The notes: a model not told the origin generated them from the sequence alone. Shown: positions 1-12,600, counted from the stretch's first letter. The stretch: DNA of 64,000 bases from Ailanthus altissimus (GCA_946807835.1 OX327691.1:3670188-3734187); one strand, 5' to 3'. Translations and numbers: made by a program.

Positions 1-1687
1 TTGTAAATTGAATGTATATGATTGATGAAAAAGGGACATAATTGTCCATTTTGATAAGGTGAAGGGCAATTATGTCCAACTGAAATTATAGGGTGTTAAG
101 CAATTTTCTGGGTATCGGATGGTGAATTAGATAAGATTGAATGGCTTCGTAAATGAAAATCGAAAAATAGTATCCATTCGGGCTTTGTATGCCGATTAGG
201 GAGTTTATTAGTTAAATGAGATTCTAGCATTTGTATTGGTTCTAAATGTCATTTATGGCATGTAGGTGAAGAAAATCGAGATCGGTAACGGGAGTAGAAA
301 TTCGAAGCAAAATTGAGCTCGGAGCAGTTGTGAGTAAAAATTTGTCATTATTTACCTTTCGTTTATTATATTTCCGCATAATAAAATTGTATGTTTTATG
401 TGCTTTTAATGCATAAACATGATTTATGATTTTGACATATATACATAGATATGCATTTACATGTTCGGTTTAAGAAACAATTTTAAAACTACTGCATTAG
501 TTTCAAAGGCTATTGGTACCCTCAAATTATAGTGGTGGTGATGGTTTAAGACTCGGTTGGTATATCCTGTACACATGGGCAGGAATTTTTTTGGGGGGGG
601 GGGGTAGGGTTATCACTAACTCCGGGAAGTCAGGTTGTCGAGTCATGTGATGTAGGATTCCGCTGCATAGCCAGTGAGATGCCACAGTGAGTGTTGCTAG
701 TTGAGATGCCCCGTGACTTACTCACGTGTGCAGTGTTAGTTGAGTCGCTGTGTGAGTATAGAGTTTTAGGGTACCATTGGTACAGTTTAGAAAGAAAATG
801 GTTGAGCGAAGGCTTTAATAGTTTTCAATCTACCGATTGCATATTATTCATTTATATGTACATGTTAGTTATTATGTCTTACAGATTTTGGATATTATTT
901 TTCGAAGATGTAAATAAAATCAGCTCGGCAAGATTTCATCGGTATATGATGTTAGAAATCATTTTACAGCTTTATACAAGTTTTAAAAGTATGATTTATG
1001 CATGTCTTTTAGAATTTAATAGCTATGCAAAATTTATTTTATTTGAAATTTTAAATACACTTACTAAGTTCTTTTAGTTCACTCGTTTTGTGTTTTATGT
1101 TTTCTAAACTCCCTTCCAGCTGCAGGTCTTAGTACACAAGCTGTTAATTCTCCTACTGTTAATTAGTGGGTCAAATTTGAAGATTATTTTTGTAAATGTA
1201 AATGAGTTGAGTAGTTTCTTTTGAGTTTTCTACAAAGTAAATACAATATTTGTACATAATGTAAATATGTTTTGAACAAACAAGAACTAGTTTCAGTATT
1301 ATAATGATAGTTTTCACTTTTTATTAATATGTTAATTTTATGTGATTGGGATGAAACTGTTTGGATATGATTTTAGAAATTGATTTTGAGAAGGACTTGA
1401 GGTCCTATTTAAAAGTTGAGAAAGATATTTGAAATAGAAGTGTAATTTTTTTTGTAAGTTTTGTATTGAATTTTTAGAAAAATAAGGAAAACTGTTTGTT
1501 TTTAAAAAAAATTAATAAGTTATTTTTATGTATATTTCAAGATTTTTTCAGTATTAGTAAGAATTAAAAAGGGGTTTATGTTGAGGAATTTTTTAACTTA
1601 CACAGTTAAATTTTGAGGAATTTTTGTCAGGGTGTTCGGTAGGGCCGTTGGGATATACAGTAGATGGTTTGGGGACGGGTTATGTCA
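1..1687 (+). mobile_element. Ty3/gypsy (Tekay-like) LTR, cut by window start (element A)
   Basis: The reverse complement of this interval matches the LTRs at 31812-35322 and 55469-58251 throughout. Examples are the segment with AATTGTCCATTTTG near the left edge and the terminal block with GGGATATACAGTAGATGG before the end ATGTCA at 1687. The complete LTR at 55469-58251 is 2783 bp, so roughly 1.1 kb lies outside the window. No tRNA-iMet primer site (TGGTATCAGAGC) follows position 1687, so this is a solo LTR or a 3' LTR read in plus orientation. The short open frame at 691-1077 lies inside the LTR and has no protein family resemblance; I treat it as chance. Confidence 0.85.
593..604. repeat. 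G12 homopolymer in LTR A
   Basis: Twelve consecutive G follow a T run. The homologous LTRs have much shorter C runs here (8 near 33652, about 4 near 56604), so the run expanded in this copy or is a sequencing slip. Confidence 0.9.
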
Positions 1688-3712
1688 TTTCACATTCTTG
1701 AGAAGGGTCTATTCTTGAAGTTGCATTGTAGGTGATCTATTAACAAAGTTCTAATTTTAGTTTATTGTTCTACCTATCAATCTTTTATCTTAATGATGAT
1801 AATGTTGTTTTCATATGAGCTAGGTTTGAAGAAAGTTAGAACATTTTTTTTTACTTTGTATTAAAAAATGAATGTCAATCTTTTATCGGTTAAGTGTTCA
1901 TAGTGAATTTATTTGTACTCTGTCAAGTTGACAACTGGTTCAATTAAGATTTCTGAAATTTGTTTCCTTCTGTAGGATGGAAAGTTGAAAAATAAAGATA
2001 GATATGAAATTATATCCCCTGAAGATATAGGGCTTGAACAATCCAATGAAGTTGGTATTGCCCTTGGAAAACATAAAAACACGAAGTTGGTTTGGCTTAA
2101 GGGTGTTGTCATAGTACGTCAGTTAAATACTTAAAAACAAATAGATTTCACCAAATTGTTAGATGCTGCAAATTCTTGGGTGAACAAAAGTATAATCTCA
2201 GAATGTACGGAGAATTTCTTAGAGAACTCTTCCTATGTTGTCATCGTAGGACAACTTTTTGTTATTTTTTTGTGTGTAAATATTTTTGTTGTCATCTCAC
2301 TCCTTTGTCCATTTTGTTGCATATCATCAAGGAATGAAATGTGAGAATAAGAAGACGATACTGGTGATAATTGTTATTACCATTGCAGTGAATGGCAGCA
2401 TGCTCATAGTTAGCTATTATCTTCACAAATGAAGGAAAATGTTAGTAGGCAAATTGGTCTATCTCCTTAACACACGCTTGGTCATTTGTGTGTTAAAACT
2501 AATAGAATTTGAAATGTATGCCAAAAGTTACATTTCAATAAACGTTTTTTGATATAGCTTAGATTTTTTAAATTCTAATTTTAATTATATATCTAGACAA
2601 AGTGGATAACTTATGAAATATCCTGTGAACTTAATCTTAAACTGAATAGTTAGTGAGCATTAACCGAGTAAATCTTCAAGTGCACATAATTCCTTTAAGT
2701 TAATATCATTGAGAGGCTAGTGATGTAGAAAGTTACCAGCTTTAATAAATTTTGATAGAGCTAAGTTCTTCAAATATATCATTTTAGTCTTTTACATTGT
2801 TTATACTTTATTTACATTGATCTCATGCTCTCCTGTTGTATTTTCTTTATATATCAACTAAAAAGATCTCATTTTTTAATTGAATAGTCTTAATTATTTT
2901 CTCCAGATAAGACCATTAATTTCTATAAAAAAAAGGTGGAAATGCCTTCAGTTATTATGAGAACAAACATAAAGGATTTGCTTCTATATCATATGAATAT
3001 GATATTACATTAATAGTTCATTTGTCCCACCAAAAATAAAAACACGAAGGACTAGAAATTGTAATAGTATTTGGAATGCATACATAATTTTTGGTTTGAT
3101 TGAAATTATTGGTTTTTCTTTTTCTTGTCAAGGTTTTACAATTGTAGGGACTTTTCATAACTTTTTGCACTTTCTCAATTAAGGATTCAAGGAAACAAAC
3201 TATAACTATGCCCTTATTAGAAATAAAAACATAAAAACTAACGAAGTTTATTTATTATCTCATTCGTAGTTTCTTTTACTCATATAATTTTCTTTCTTTC
3301 GATATAGGTGAGCGTGGAAGATTATTTTGTGCAATTCTTTTTGGCGGCCATGTGTTTAATCTTCAAATATTGAGATATTTTGTTACATATCATGATTGGT
3401 GTGTTTATAAAACTATTATAATTTTTTAAGATTTAGTCTAAGATGTGAAATTACTATTTATGAAACTTAATTTAAATACTTTGGCAATTATAGTTGTATG
3501 ACACGATGTAATATTTTGACCATTATGGTTTTTAAATGTGTTTTCATGATAATTAAATATTTGATATTTATTTAATGTGGTATTTATATATAAATTATAG
3601 TACAATTATTCAAAATTTAAATTATTAAAAAATTAATTTAAATTATTTATTTATTTTTAAAATTTTGATATTATAATATTAGTAATTTATTAATACTATA
3701 TTATAAATTCTC
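1688..3712. other. Unassigned AT-rich host sequence
   Basis: Two kilobases between LTR A and the palindrome array. No LTR, terminal inverted repeat or recognisable transposon protein was seen. One exon-like block lies at 1976-2134, listed separately. A second open frame at 2156-2344 starts close behind it and has a hydrophobic C-terminal half, but I cannot assign it. The rest is AT-rich with stops in all frames. Confidence 0.5.
1976..2134 (+). pseudogene. Exon-like block of an unidentified gene
   Basis: A pyrimidine-rich tract ending TTCCTTCTGTAG gives a good 3' splice acceptor, followed by 52 open codons and a TAA stop. The peptide is charged and soluble-looking, with segments such as [15 protein letters not shown] and [10 protein letters not shown]. 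It is not low-complexity and matches no transposon family I know. The downstream frame (from 2156) has a plausible continuation with a Cys-containing segment, so this may be a fragment of a captured or decayed host gene. No matching upstream exon was found between 1688 and 1960. The reverse-strand open frame at 1909-2112 is its shadow. Function unknown. Confidence 0.35.
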
Positions 3713-3922
3713 TGATACTATGACGTCAGGGATTCATTAACACTAAAGTGTTAAGGAATTGTTGATACTATGGTGTTAAAGATTTTCTGGCATTGGTATT
3801 AATAAATCGCTGATACTATAGCGCAAGAGGTTTATTGACACCATGGTATTAGAAATTTTTTGATACTATAGTGTCAGTGAAATAGTATCAATGAAATTAC
3901 ACTGACACTATTTTAGTGTCAG
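3713..3922. repeat. Array of about 8 diverged 14-16 bp palindromes
   Basis: Units at about 3713, 3739, 3764, 3790, 3812, 3837, 3862 and 3903 vary around GACACTATAGTGTC, which is its own reverse complement. Individual units include AACACTAAAGTGTTAA, GATACTATGGTGTTAA and GACACCATGGTATTA. Spacing is about 25-30 bp. The array ends 14 bp before the left edge of copia E, so it belongs to the sequence E inserted into or to an element whose ends I cannot see. Confidence 0.75.
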
Positions 3923-3936
3923 TTCAGGCTATTTTT

Positions 3937-6900
3937 TGTTAACGTATTTTAAGGTGTATGCATGTGATTATGTACATATTGAAAAACTAAATACATGTAT
4001 CATATGCACAAATTTTGTAGCGGAATTAAACATGTAATCGACATATACACATGTACTTAAATTCTTAAAAACTTAAGAATACATAAAATATATTTTTGAA
4101 GACCTTCGATGAAGATTTCAAATATGGATTTCTTTGCTTCAACTTTGAGCTCACATTGAAGTGCATTTTTGTTCGATTCTAATTCACAACAATCCGGTGA
4201 GAATTTATTTAATGAAAAATAAATAAGAAGAATTTATTTTTCTTCTTCCTTTGGTTTTTCTCACAAGTATTTATTTAATGAAAAATTCTTTCAAAATCAA
4301 CTCTTCTTTCTCCTCTCAACTCTTTGCACGAAAATTGATTTACACACTTGTTAACACAAATGAAACTCAACTATTTTTAGTGCCTTCAACACTTCACAAG
4401 TGCTCCACCAAAATTAGATTAAGTGGCTAATTATCAAAACAATTTTTGGTGGTTATTTTAATGGTTTAATAAAAATAACCATTATTCACAAAATGGTGTT
4501 TCACTTAATTTAATTTATGTTTTTCAAATTAGGTATGTTTTCCATTTAGGAATAAAATAAAAAATAAATAAAATTATATTTTATTTATTTAAATAATATT
4601 TATTTAATTATTCAAAAACTATTTGAATAATTAATATTTACCTTATTTGATTTTACTAACACGATTAATGAGTGAATTCATGGTAAAATAATTAATGAAA
4701 TAAAATTGTGCCACTTGTTAACATCTAATTAGTTAATAACTCTTGTCAATTAATTAAATGATATACTTAACATATTTTTAGTTTGTTGAAATTTTTAGGA
4801 TGAAACTGTTCAAACTATTATGCTGCCCTAGTGCACAATAAGTACATTTCATATTGTGAAATTCTCCAGGTTCACGTTCGAATTGTCATATAAAACTCTT
4901 CTATATGTCTGTGAACGATGCCCCACACATATATTATAGATATTACAAAGTGACGCGTTTGACCATACAAGTTGAGGTTATAACATATTCATATAATCCC
5001 TCCATCATTTATATCTGGGTAGAGCAGAGATATAGATCAACACCGTCAAATCTCCATATGTCCAACTGAAAGCTTATCTCTAGAATTGTATTTCAATAAA
5101 TAATATTCTCAAATACTTTTGTCATTATTTATCCCTAGGGTTAAATTCTTTTCCGGGAATTACTGCTTATGGCCACAAGATTTTTTGAGATACAATCTTT
5201 AGAGCATTATGATATAATACTCACCCAAATGAGCTGATGGATCCCATATCTATATACACCGGACTCCATGATTATCAGACCATACCCAGCGACACTCAGC
5301 GGTCAGACCATGAAAGGTTTCTGACATGTGTAAAACCAAAGTATGGTAGATCACTCACAAGCCCACCGTGACATTCAGGTCAAAGGACTATGAATACTAC
5401 TTAACTCGAAATACCCTCAATTGACGACTTTATAGGATGTCTATTGGAGATCTTTGTGAGTTTGTTCAATATTCAGTCCTTACTAAATACCTGTATCTCT
5501 ATACGATCTTCTACTAAACTCATGGTTTGCTAAGACTAATCATCTGGACCATTCAGATATAGACATACACTAATCTATATATTTATTAAGGTATTCACTA
5601 ACAGATCAGCATCAGTGAAGATAGACTAGGAACATAATATTTGAGAATATATTTGCATAATGACATTTCCTAGCATTATTTGTAACTTTTGCACCTACGC
5701 AATTATTAATATAGTTTTAAGTTTTTGTCCCATTTCAGACAAAGCTCTAACTCTTTAGAAATCATTGACTCTTATAACCTGATAACTCTTATCAGTTTCA
5801 ACTCTTAGCATTTATAACTCTCAGCATTACTATTTCTTAGCACTGATCTAAACTCATTTAAACCAGATCTGAACTCTTTTAGATCATACAATGTCTGAAA
5901 TGTTATAAGCATCTTACCATATATAAAATATAATTAGCGATTTAATAAAATGATAATACTGTTGGAGCTGATGCTCACGTGCCATTCCAATATTGAATGA
6001 ATATTAATTGTTAATATTTATACAATAAACATTTCGAATAAAAATTGTTAATATTATATTTATATGGTATAATGCTTGTAACATTACAAACATTGTTTGA
6101 TCTGAAGAAGTTCAGATCAGAACTAATTGTTAGCAAAGCTGAGAGTTATAAATACTAAGAGTTAGCACTGTTAAGAGTTATCAGTTTATAAGAGTTAGTA
6201 AGGTCTGAAGAGTTAGAACCTTGTCTATAATGGGACAAAGACCTGAGAGTATATTTGTAATCTTATAGTTGTAAAGGGTTGCAATAGCTTCTAAAAAATA
6301 TCATTATGTAAGTATGTCTCAAACATAATATTCCTGATCTAAATTTACCAATGCGGGTCTATCAGTGAATTCACTTTATATAGATTAGTGTATGTTTATA
6401 TCTGACTGGTTCAGATGGTTATTCTTAGCTGACCATGAGCTTAGAGCTTGTACAGGCATGCGGGTATCCAGTCAGGGCTGGATACTGAACAGACTCACGA
6501 GGACCTCAATAGATATCCTATGAAGCCGTCAAAGAAAGGTCCTCTCGAGTTGAGTAGTATTCATGGTCATTTGACCTAAGAGCCACGGTGGTTTTGTGAG
6601 TGATCCACTATGCTTTAGTTTCACATATGTCAGAGACCTTTTATGGTTTGACCGCTATGTGTCGCTGGGTATGGTCCGATGCTCATGGAGTTCGGTGTGC
6701 GTAGATATAGGATCCGTCAGCTTACGTAGGTAAGTTGTATATCCGATGCTCCGAGATTGTATTTCATAAAATCTTGTGGCCACAAGCATAAACTTGGGAA
6801 AAGAGTTTTCTACAGGGTTAAATAATATAGCAAAAGTGTTTGCGTATAATGTTTATCGAGATACGAATCTGGAGATAAGATAATGGATGAGCAAATGGGG

Positions 6901-8334
6901 ATTTGACGGTACTGATCTATATCCTTGCACATCTAGGGTATAAATGATGGAAGGATTATACATATACGTTATGACCTCAACTTGTATTGTCTAACACGCT
7001 GATTTGTAATATTCGTAACGTGTGTGTGGGGCATCGATTACGGATTCATAGAATAGTTTCATTTGACAAATCGGGTGTAGACCTAGAGAGTCCCAATATG
7101 AAATTTACTCTTTGAGCACTTGGGTAGTTTACCGTATTGAATTGTTTAATACTGTATAATTCAGCAAATTACTAAGGTTAAGTTAACTAAAGTATATGGT
7201 TAAATAGTGGGACTCACTTTAGGTTAACTTGGTAACCTAGTAAGGATATAAATATAATTTTACTTTATAATTATTTAATTGTTAAATAATTATAATAAAT
7301 ATTTATTTATTTAATTGTTAAATAAATGATTTAACTTAACTATGATTAAAGGTTAACCATATAATTAAGTAAAAGTTAACTTAACTATGGTTAAGTTAGT
7401 TAATCATGGTTAGAATATTTAAATATTTATTAACTTAAGGATTAAGTTAAATTAATCTAACTAAGGTTAAATATTAACTAAGGTTAAGTTAAGTTAAATG
7501 AAGTGCAAATAAAATTCAAATTAGTTTAAAATTTATGCATTAGTATATAAAGGAAACTGAAATTCAAAATTCATAAATTTTAGGTTTTTAGATTTTACAA
7601 TTTTGGTGGCATTTCAAATTGAGAAATTAAAATTCTTTGTTTTGTGTTTTAAGTGTTAGAACAACAAAACAAATATATAAATGGTTACTAAATGTAATAA
7701 TTAAAAGAGATTTGTTTTAATTGTTCAAGAGTTGAATAAATGATAAAATAAATTAATTTAATTTGATTAAAACAAATGTTAATTATTTTTGGTTGGCTAG
7801 AAAATTAAGAGAGAAATGAAGAACAAAAATTGAAAATTTTCAAGAATTGAAAATATTTTCTATTCATCATCTTCTCCAATTAATTTAGCCATCAAAACAT
7901 GAATTAAATTTGTTTTTACTCGAGAATTGAATAAAAGAAAAAATAAATTTAACTAAGTTAAAGAATTTAACTTTGAATCAAGTTTAAGAGTTAAACTAAA
8001 TGCTAGATTAACATACTGCTATTCTAGACAATCAAACCCACCTTTATTGATTGCTAGAATTGATCAAAGTTTCATTTCATGGTGAACTTCAAGCAAATTA
8101 ATCCAAAGGGTTATGGGTTAAAGTTTTCAATCTCGTTTTTCATTTGATAAATATTTATTACATGTGTTCATTGTATTAATTTTAATCTTCCACTGTGCAT
8201 ATATATATGATATATGTATATTTTTGTATGATGAACACATCCCACATGCAAGCACCTTAGAATAATCAACACCTAACAAATATTAAAAATATATTCATAC
8301 ATAAAGGGATGACACGTAAACACAAATTTCAACA
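3937..8334 (-). repeat. 3' LTR of copia E, interrupted by F
   Basis: Two parts, 3937-5959 and 8272-8334, together about 2.09 kb, matching the roughly 2 kb of LTR B1. The break falls inside the segment that in LTR B1 reads ATTAGTATTATCATTTTATT. Like the other copia LTRs here it holds the conserved block (minus strand, about 5260-5375) and a cluster of TAACTCT repeats (AGAGTTA on the minus strand, about 5755-5830). Confidence 0.85.
5960..8271 (+). mobile_element. Solo Ty1/copia LTR F inside the E LTR
   Basis: Begins TGTTGGAGCTGATGCTCACG and ends AGAATAATCAACA, matching both ends of LTR B1 (16417-18408), in the orientation opposite to E. Length 2312 bp. No primer site or coding sequence flanks it, so it is a solo LTR left by recombination between two LTRs. 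Flanks ATAATAC on the left and CCTAACA on the right give no clean 5-bp target duplication. F carries the conserved copia LTR block near 6630-6700 and the AGAGTTA cluster near 6142-6210. Confidence 0.85.
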
Positions 8335-8344
8335 ACTTCCACTT

Positions 8345-9714
8345 ACTTTAGTGCCATTCACGATGGTATCTAATGCCCATTGACTCCATATGTCTTTCAA
8401 ATACTTTTGGAGTTAAGGCTTTAGTAAGTGGGTTTGCTACATTATTTATAGAATCTACTCTACAAACATAACATCTCTTCTAGCCAAGATTTTTCTAATG
8501 ATATGGTATTTTCTTTCCACATGCTTAGACTTTTGGTGTGCTCTCGGCTCTTTAGTTTGTGCAATGACTCCATTGTTGTCGCAAAACAATGGTATAGGAT
8601 TTATTGTACTTGAAACTATTTCAAGTTCAGCGATAAATTTGCGTATCTACACTGCTTTTTTTGCTGCTTCTGAGGCTACAATATATTCTGCCTCTATTGT
8701 GGAATCAGCTGTGGACGATTGTTTGTTGCTTTTCCAACTAACTGCAGCATCATTGAGAATGAACACATATCCAAATGTAGACTTTCTATCATATAGATCA
8801 GACTGGAAGTCTGAATCTGTGTATCATCTCACTTGTAAGTCACTTTCTCTATATATCAGAAACTTGTCCTTAATACCTTTAAGATATTTGAGGACATGTT
8901 TCACAGCCATCCAATGGCCTTCGCCTGGATCAAATTGATATCGGCTTGTAACACTTACAGCCGTACTGATGTCAGGTCTTGTACACATCATAGCATACAT
9001 TAAGCTTCCTACAATTGATGCATATGGTATGTTAGACATTCTAACATTTTCGTCTTCACTTTGAGGACACATCTTCCTCGAAAGATGAATGCCATGTCTA
9101 AAAGGTATATTAACTGTCTTACAGTTACTGAAATTATACCTTTCTAAGACATTATCAATGTACGATGATTGAGAGAGTCCTATAAGCCTCCTAGCTCTAT
9201 CTCTATCTCTATCTCTATAAAGTTTTTATATCTAGTATATAGGAAGCCTTTCCCAAATCCTTCATGAAGAAATTCTTACTAAGGTAGCTTTTAACTGACT
9301 GTAACATACCAATATTATTTTCGATAATGAGTATGTCATCCACATAAAGAACTAAAAAAGCTACCATGCTCCCACTGCTCCTTTTATACACATATGATTC
9401 TTCTTCGTTCTTGATGAAACCAGACCCTTTGATTACTTCATCAAAATAAAGATTCCAACTTCGGGAAGCCTGCTTAAGTCCATAAATAGACCTCTTTAGC
9501 TTGCATACTAAACTAGAAGTTTGGCTAGATGTAAAACCTTCAGGTTGTTCTATATAGATTTCTTCTTCAAGATATCCATTTAAGAACGTCATTTTTACAT
9601 CCATTTGCCAAATTTTATAGTTATAATATGCATCAATTGCTAGTAAAATTCGAATCGATTCAAGCATCGCTACTAGTGAGAAGGTTTTCTTATAATCGAT
9701 CCCAGATCGGTGAG
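8345..9714 (-). pseudogene. Copia E pol fragment: reverse transcriptase and RNase H
   Basis: Minus-strand reverse transcriptase and RNase H of a copia polyprotein. From 9714 downward it shows a degraded GIDYKKTFSLVAM (family form GIDYxETFSPVAM), QMDVKMTFLNGYLEEEIY, GLKQASRSW and the catalytic YVDDILII, which is intact. Then come the RT C-terminus (MYAMMCTRPDIS, 9072-8824) and RNase H (STIEAEYIVASEAAK, then LFCDNNG), ending near 8400. Frames break at about 9214, 8823 and further stops in RNase H. The (CTCTAT)4 repeat at 9195-9218 expands the segment that reads LYRDRGRRLIGLSQ in copia B. The plus-strand open frame at 8498-8938 is a shadow of RNase H. Confidence 0.9.
9195..9218. repeat. (CTCTAT)4 microsatellite in copia E pol
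   Basis: Four perfect hexanucleotides. On the minus strand they encode an Arg-Asp run in place of the single RD seen in copia B. Confidence 0.9.
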
Positions 9715-9902
9715 AACCTAAGCTCTGCAGTTTGCTTGCTATTATACAAAATAGGTTTAACATAAGCTTTATTCACTGTTACCCAAATTGGCCTAGCCTT
9801 ATTTGGTGAATCTCTCAATTTTATTTTCTCTCGATTTTGAGACTCATATTACTTTAGCAGGAACAAACATGGATCCCTCTATTGAAATTTTATCAGCGAA
9901 CA
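9715..9902 (+). repeat. 5' LTR remnant of element D
   Basis: Aligns with the last about 190 bp of the 3' LTR (44610-44802): both read AAGCTCT...CTTGCTAT...GTTTAACATAAGC...GAGACTCATATT and end in GAACA. The first roughly 320 bp are missing and copia E abuts directly at 9714/9715. Confidence 0.8.
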
Positions 9903-9959
9903 TTCTTTTTGACATGTCCAGTGGGACATATTTTTTGTATGCTAGTAACAATTAGACTA

Positions 9960-12600
9960 ATGACAAAGAAAAAGTTTAGAAAGAACGGTCTCGAACCATC
10001 TAATATAGCTATACGCCCACCACCGATCAGAGATTCAATTGACCAAGAATAAGATAAGGCGAGTTTAGCTCATGCTGAAAAAGACTTACTGAATCGCCAG
10101 CTAGAGGAGATTCATAGAAATATTCTTTCGACTCCTTAGACGTTCTCCATAGTCACCATAGTCAATGTACAGGGATTGGTTTCCTAGATCGCCCTGGAAA
10201 ACTAAACATTTAGAACATTACTTAGACAGTAACAATTTTTCGACCATTGATAGAGGATAATCAGAATATAAGCAGGAGTATTATGAAAAAACTAGAATCA
10301 ATGAGGCAAAATTAAGTAGTAATGACAGCTTTTCTACAAGGTCGACCAAACCTTGAACTCCAAAAACCTCGGTGACGACAAAGTTATAGCTAAGCTGATC
10401 CATCTTATGGTTTGATCAATATTCTCAGGTGACATGAGAGAGTGGACTCCATAAACTTGTAGGTCCACCAGACTTAGTCTGGGAAAATCTTTAGTTACGA
10501 CTAAGCTGGAACCATAATCAACACAGGGAACTTACATCAGCTAGCCCACCAAGGTTATGAGCAAGATGGCCAAACATAATCTAGGCGATCCAATTTGGTT
10601 TGATGGAACCTGTTAGACCAGCAAGCGGCTCAGGACTTGAGATTGATAGGAACATGTTAGTAGAAGCTCTACAGAATATAGGGTCGACCTGAAGCCCATG
10701 GCTCGCCATCCTATAAGAAATTTTATGTCCATAGTATCAATTCTTTGTTCCATTTCCCAAAATGATACAAAATTTTTGAATTTTTATTTTTATTTTTGGG
10801 TAAAGAGAATATAACTACATTCAAGGACATCTCGAGGTTTACAGTGCAATGTAGAGAGGCCAGTTCATCACCATTTTAAAAACTAAGGCTTTTCGGTAAC
10901 TCTCTGACCAAGACAACTTTCACTTAGTATACTAACCTAATGCCAGAATCAATTTCCAGTTAGGAGTAGATGGATCCATGCTGAATTCTACAGGCTGCCC
11001 CTAGAGGTAACTCTAGCCGACTTGGCCAGGGTAACACAAATGCCAAGCAAATCGATTTCAAAATATATTTGTAGATTTCGAAAGCTTCGAACACGATGCC
11101 AAACTAAGATCTCTGAGGCCGATTCCATTCCAATGGTTATTAGAGGGATGCCTTGGCCACGAGGGAACACTTTAAGGAGCATCGTTTTAGAGATTTGTAT
11201 AAGTTGACTACAAGAATAGCCAGTTATGAGTGTCTCCTAATGGAAAAGGATTAGAAGCGAGCGTCTTCCAATAGGACCCACTACATAATCAACTTGAAGT
11301 CGTCGCAGTGCAAGCCGATTCGGATAGCGATTTTGATGAGTCAAATCTTACGAAGAGGTTTGCTTGGCTTAAGTAGTGAAAGGAAGAACATATGAATGCC
11401 TAGTATTGAATAAGGTTACCATTGGGAAAGAGAAGAAGTTCAGCAAAAATACCTAGATAGTCAAGGAATACTCCTTCGATCTTAAGAAGGTCGATTAGAT
11501 TTTCGATTGGCTTTTGAAGGATAAATAAATAAAGCTATCTAAATGCCACACTATCCCTCTGGCCGACCAACATGCAAGTAAGGATTATTGCAAGTGGCAT
11601 AATTCTTGGAGACACAATACAGATAACTATATTGTGTATAAAAATGAAATTCAACGACTGACTGATAAAGGTCGACGACTCTTCGGTATTGAGGGAAGAC
11701 CCCTATCATAAAAATCGACCCATTCCCAACTGCAGGAGTTAATGTCATCATACCCGCTACCAAAAGGAAGATATTGGGAGAAGGGTCATCTATAAGAGTT
11801 TGTACCTTTGATTAGAGGATTAAGAGTCAGGTAGGCAATTAGGCCTCAAAGATGACCTAAAAAGGTTAGTCACAATAGAGCCGACCCTATGTGACTAGCC
11901 AACCTTTAAAAAAATTTGTTTGGTTTGCCATCAGTGTCAGACCACTTTTTAGAAGGTCCAAGGCGAATCAGAGGAAAGGCTAACTTCCCAGCAACCTGTT
12001 TGGACTTTCAAGCCTAGAGTTGGCATAGTTGACTAGTGGGAAGTCAATTGGTCGAGATGGAGTGTATTTGATCGGCTAGGAAAACAAGCTTACCTAAATC
12101 TAAGACTGACCAAAATGTAAAAGAGAAGGATGTAAGGACGAGAGCACTGTCTAAAATTTGGACGGAGGCTAAGAAGTTGAGGAAAGCTTGACCAAAATCA
12201 ATAACCTCAACAAAAAGCTTTATGAGAATAAAGCAATCAAGGCTCTACAGCCATCAAGGTCGATCGACAAAGGTAATAAACCCAAGAGAAAGGTCTGGTT
12301 ACCTGTTGACAAGAAGAAATCAAAAGGAAACCTAGTCGTATGGGACGACCAGGTTAACCAGCTTGAACTTGCCAATTAAAGCAATCAAAATGACCAGGGG
12401 GTAACAGTACAAGAAATGGCCAAAAAGAGGCCATCAACATAATAGTCCTTTTGCTTAAGTCATTTCAGTCAAGACAGGACAATGCTCAATCTTGGATGAC
12501 GATATGGTAGAGATATGCTACGTCACAGAAGATGAATCAGAGGAACTAGCATCATTGACTATCTTACACCTAATAAAAGACATGAACTAGCATATTCGGT
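9960..12600 (+). pseudogene. Element D gag, heavily decayed
   Basis: An ATG at 9960 opens about 30 codons starting MTKKKFRKNGLEPSN, then stops appear. Around 11130-11230 a recognisable Tat-type gag segment is spread over frames: the family pattern LATRxHFKEHxFxDLYKL is visible as LATREHFKEHRFRDLYKLTT, then RIASYECLLMEK. Downstream the sequence is lysine-rich with many in-frame stops. Gag would form the virus-like particle. I found no intact zinc knuckle. The open frames on either strand between 10988 and 12379 are pieces or shadows of this region. Confidence 0.6.

Larger units (their letters stand above)
3937..9714 (-). mobile_element. Ty1/copia element E, 3' part, minus strand
   Basis: Read on the minus strand, E runs from decayed RT (9714) through RNase H to its 3' LTR (8334 down to 3937). 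The LTR is interrupted by solo LTR F. Its minus-strand start, TGTTGAAATTTGTGTTTACG, matches the first bases of LTR B (TATTGAGATTTGTGCTTACG), so E and B are one family. Its end, CGTTAACA on the minus strand, matches the LTR B end. Gag, protease, integrase and the 5' LTR are absent: homology to copia stops at 9714, where sequence of element D begins. A T run just left of 3937 could be the target duplication, but there is no right-hand copy to compare. Confidence 0.88.

Noticed and set aside
691..1077. 128-codon open frame near the left edge
   Set aside because: Lies within LTR A; the matching LTRs I and J have it broken, and the peptide resembles no family.
3713..3922. Candidate microRNA hairpin from the palindromes
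   Set aside because: Arms are only 6-7 bp per unit with no long fold of one unit; too short for a precursor.
8498..8938. 146-codon plus-strand open frame, and similar ones at 22913-23368 and 36744-37052 (minus)
   Set aside because: Each is the reverse strand of copia RNase H; the same antisense frame appears in all copies because the RNase H codons on the other strand avoid stops there.
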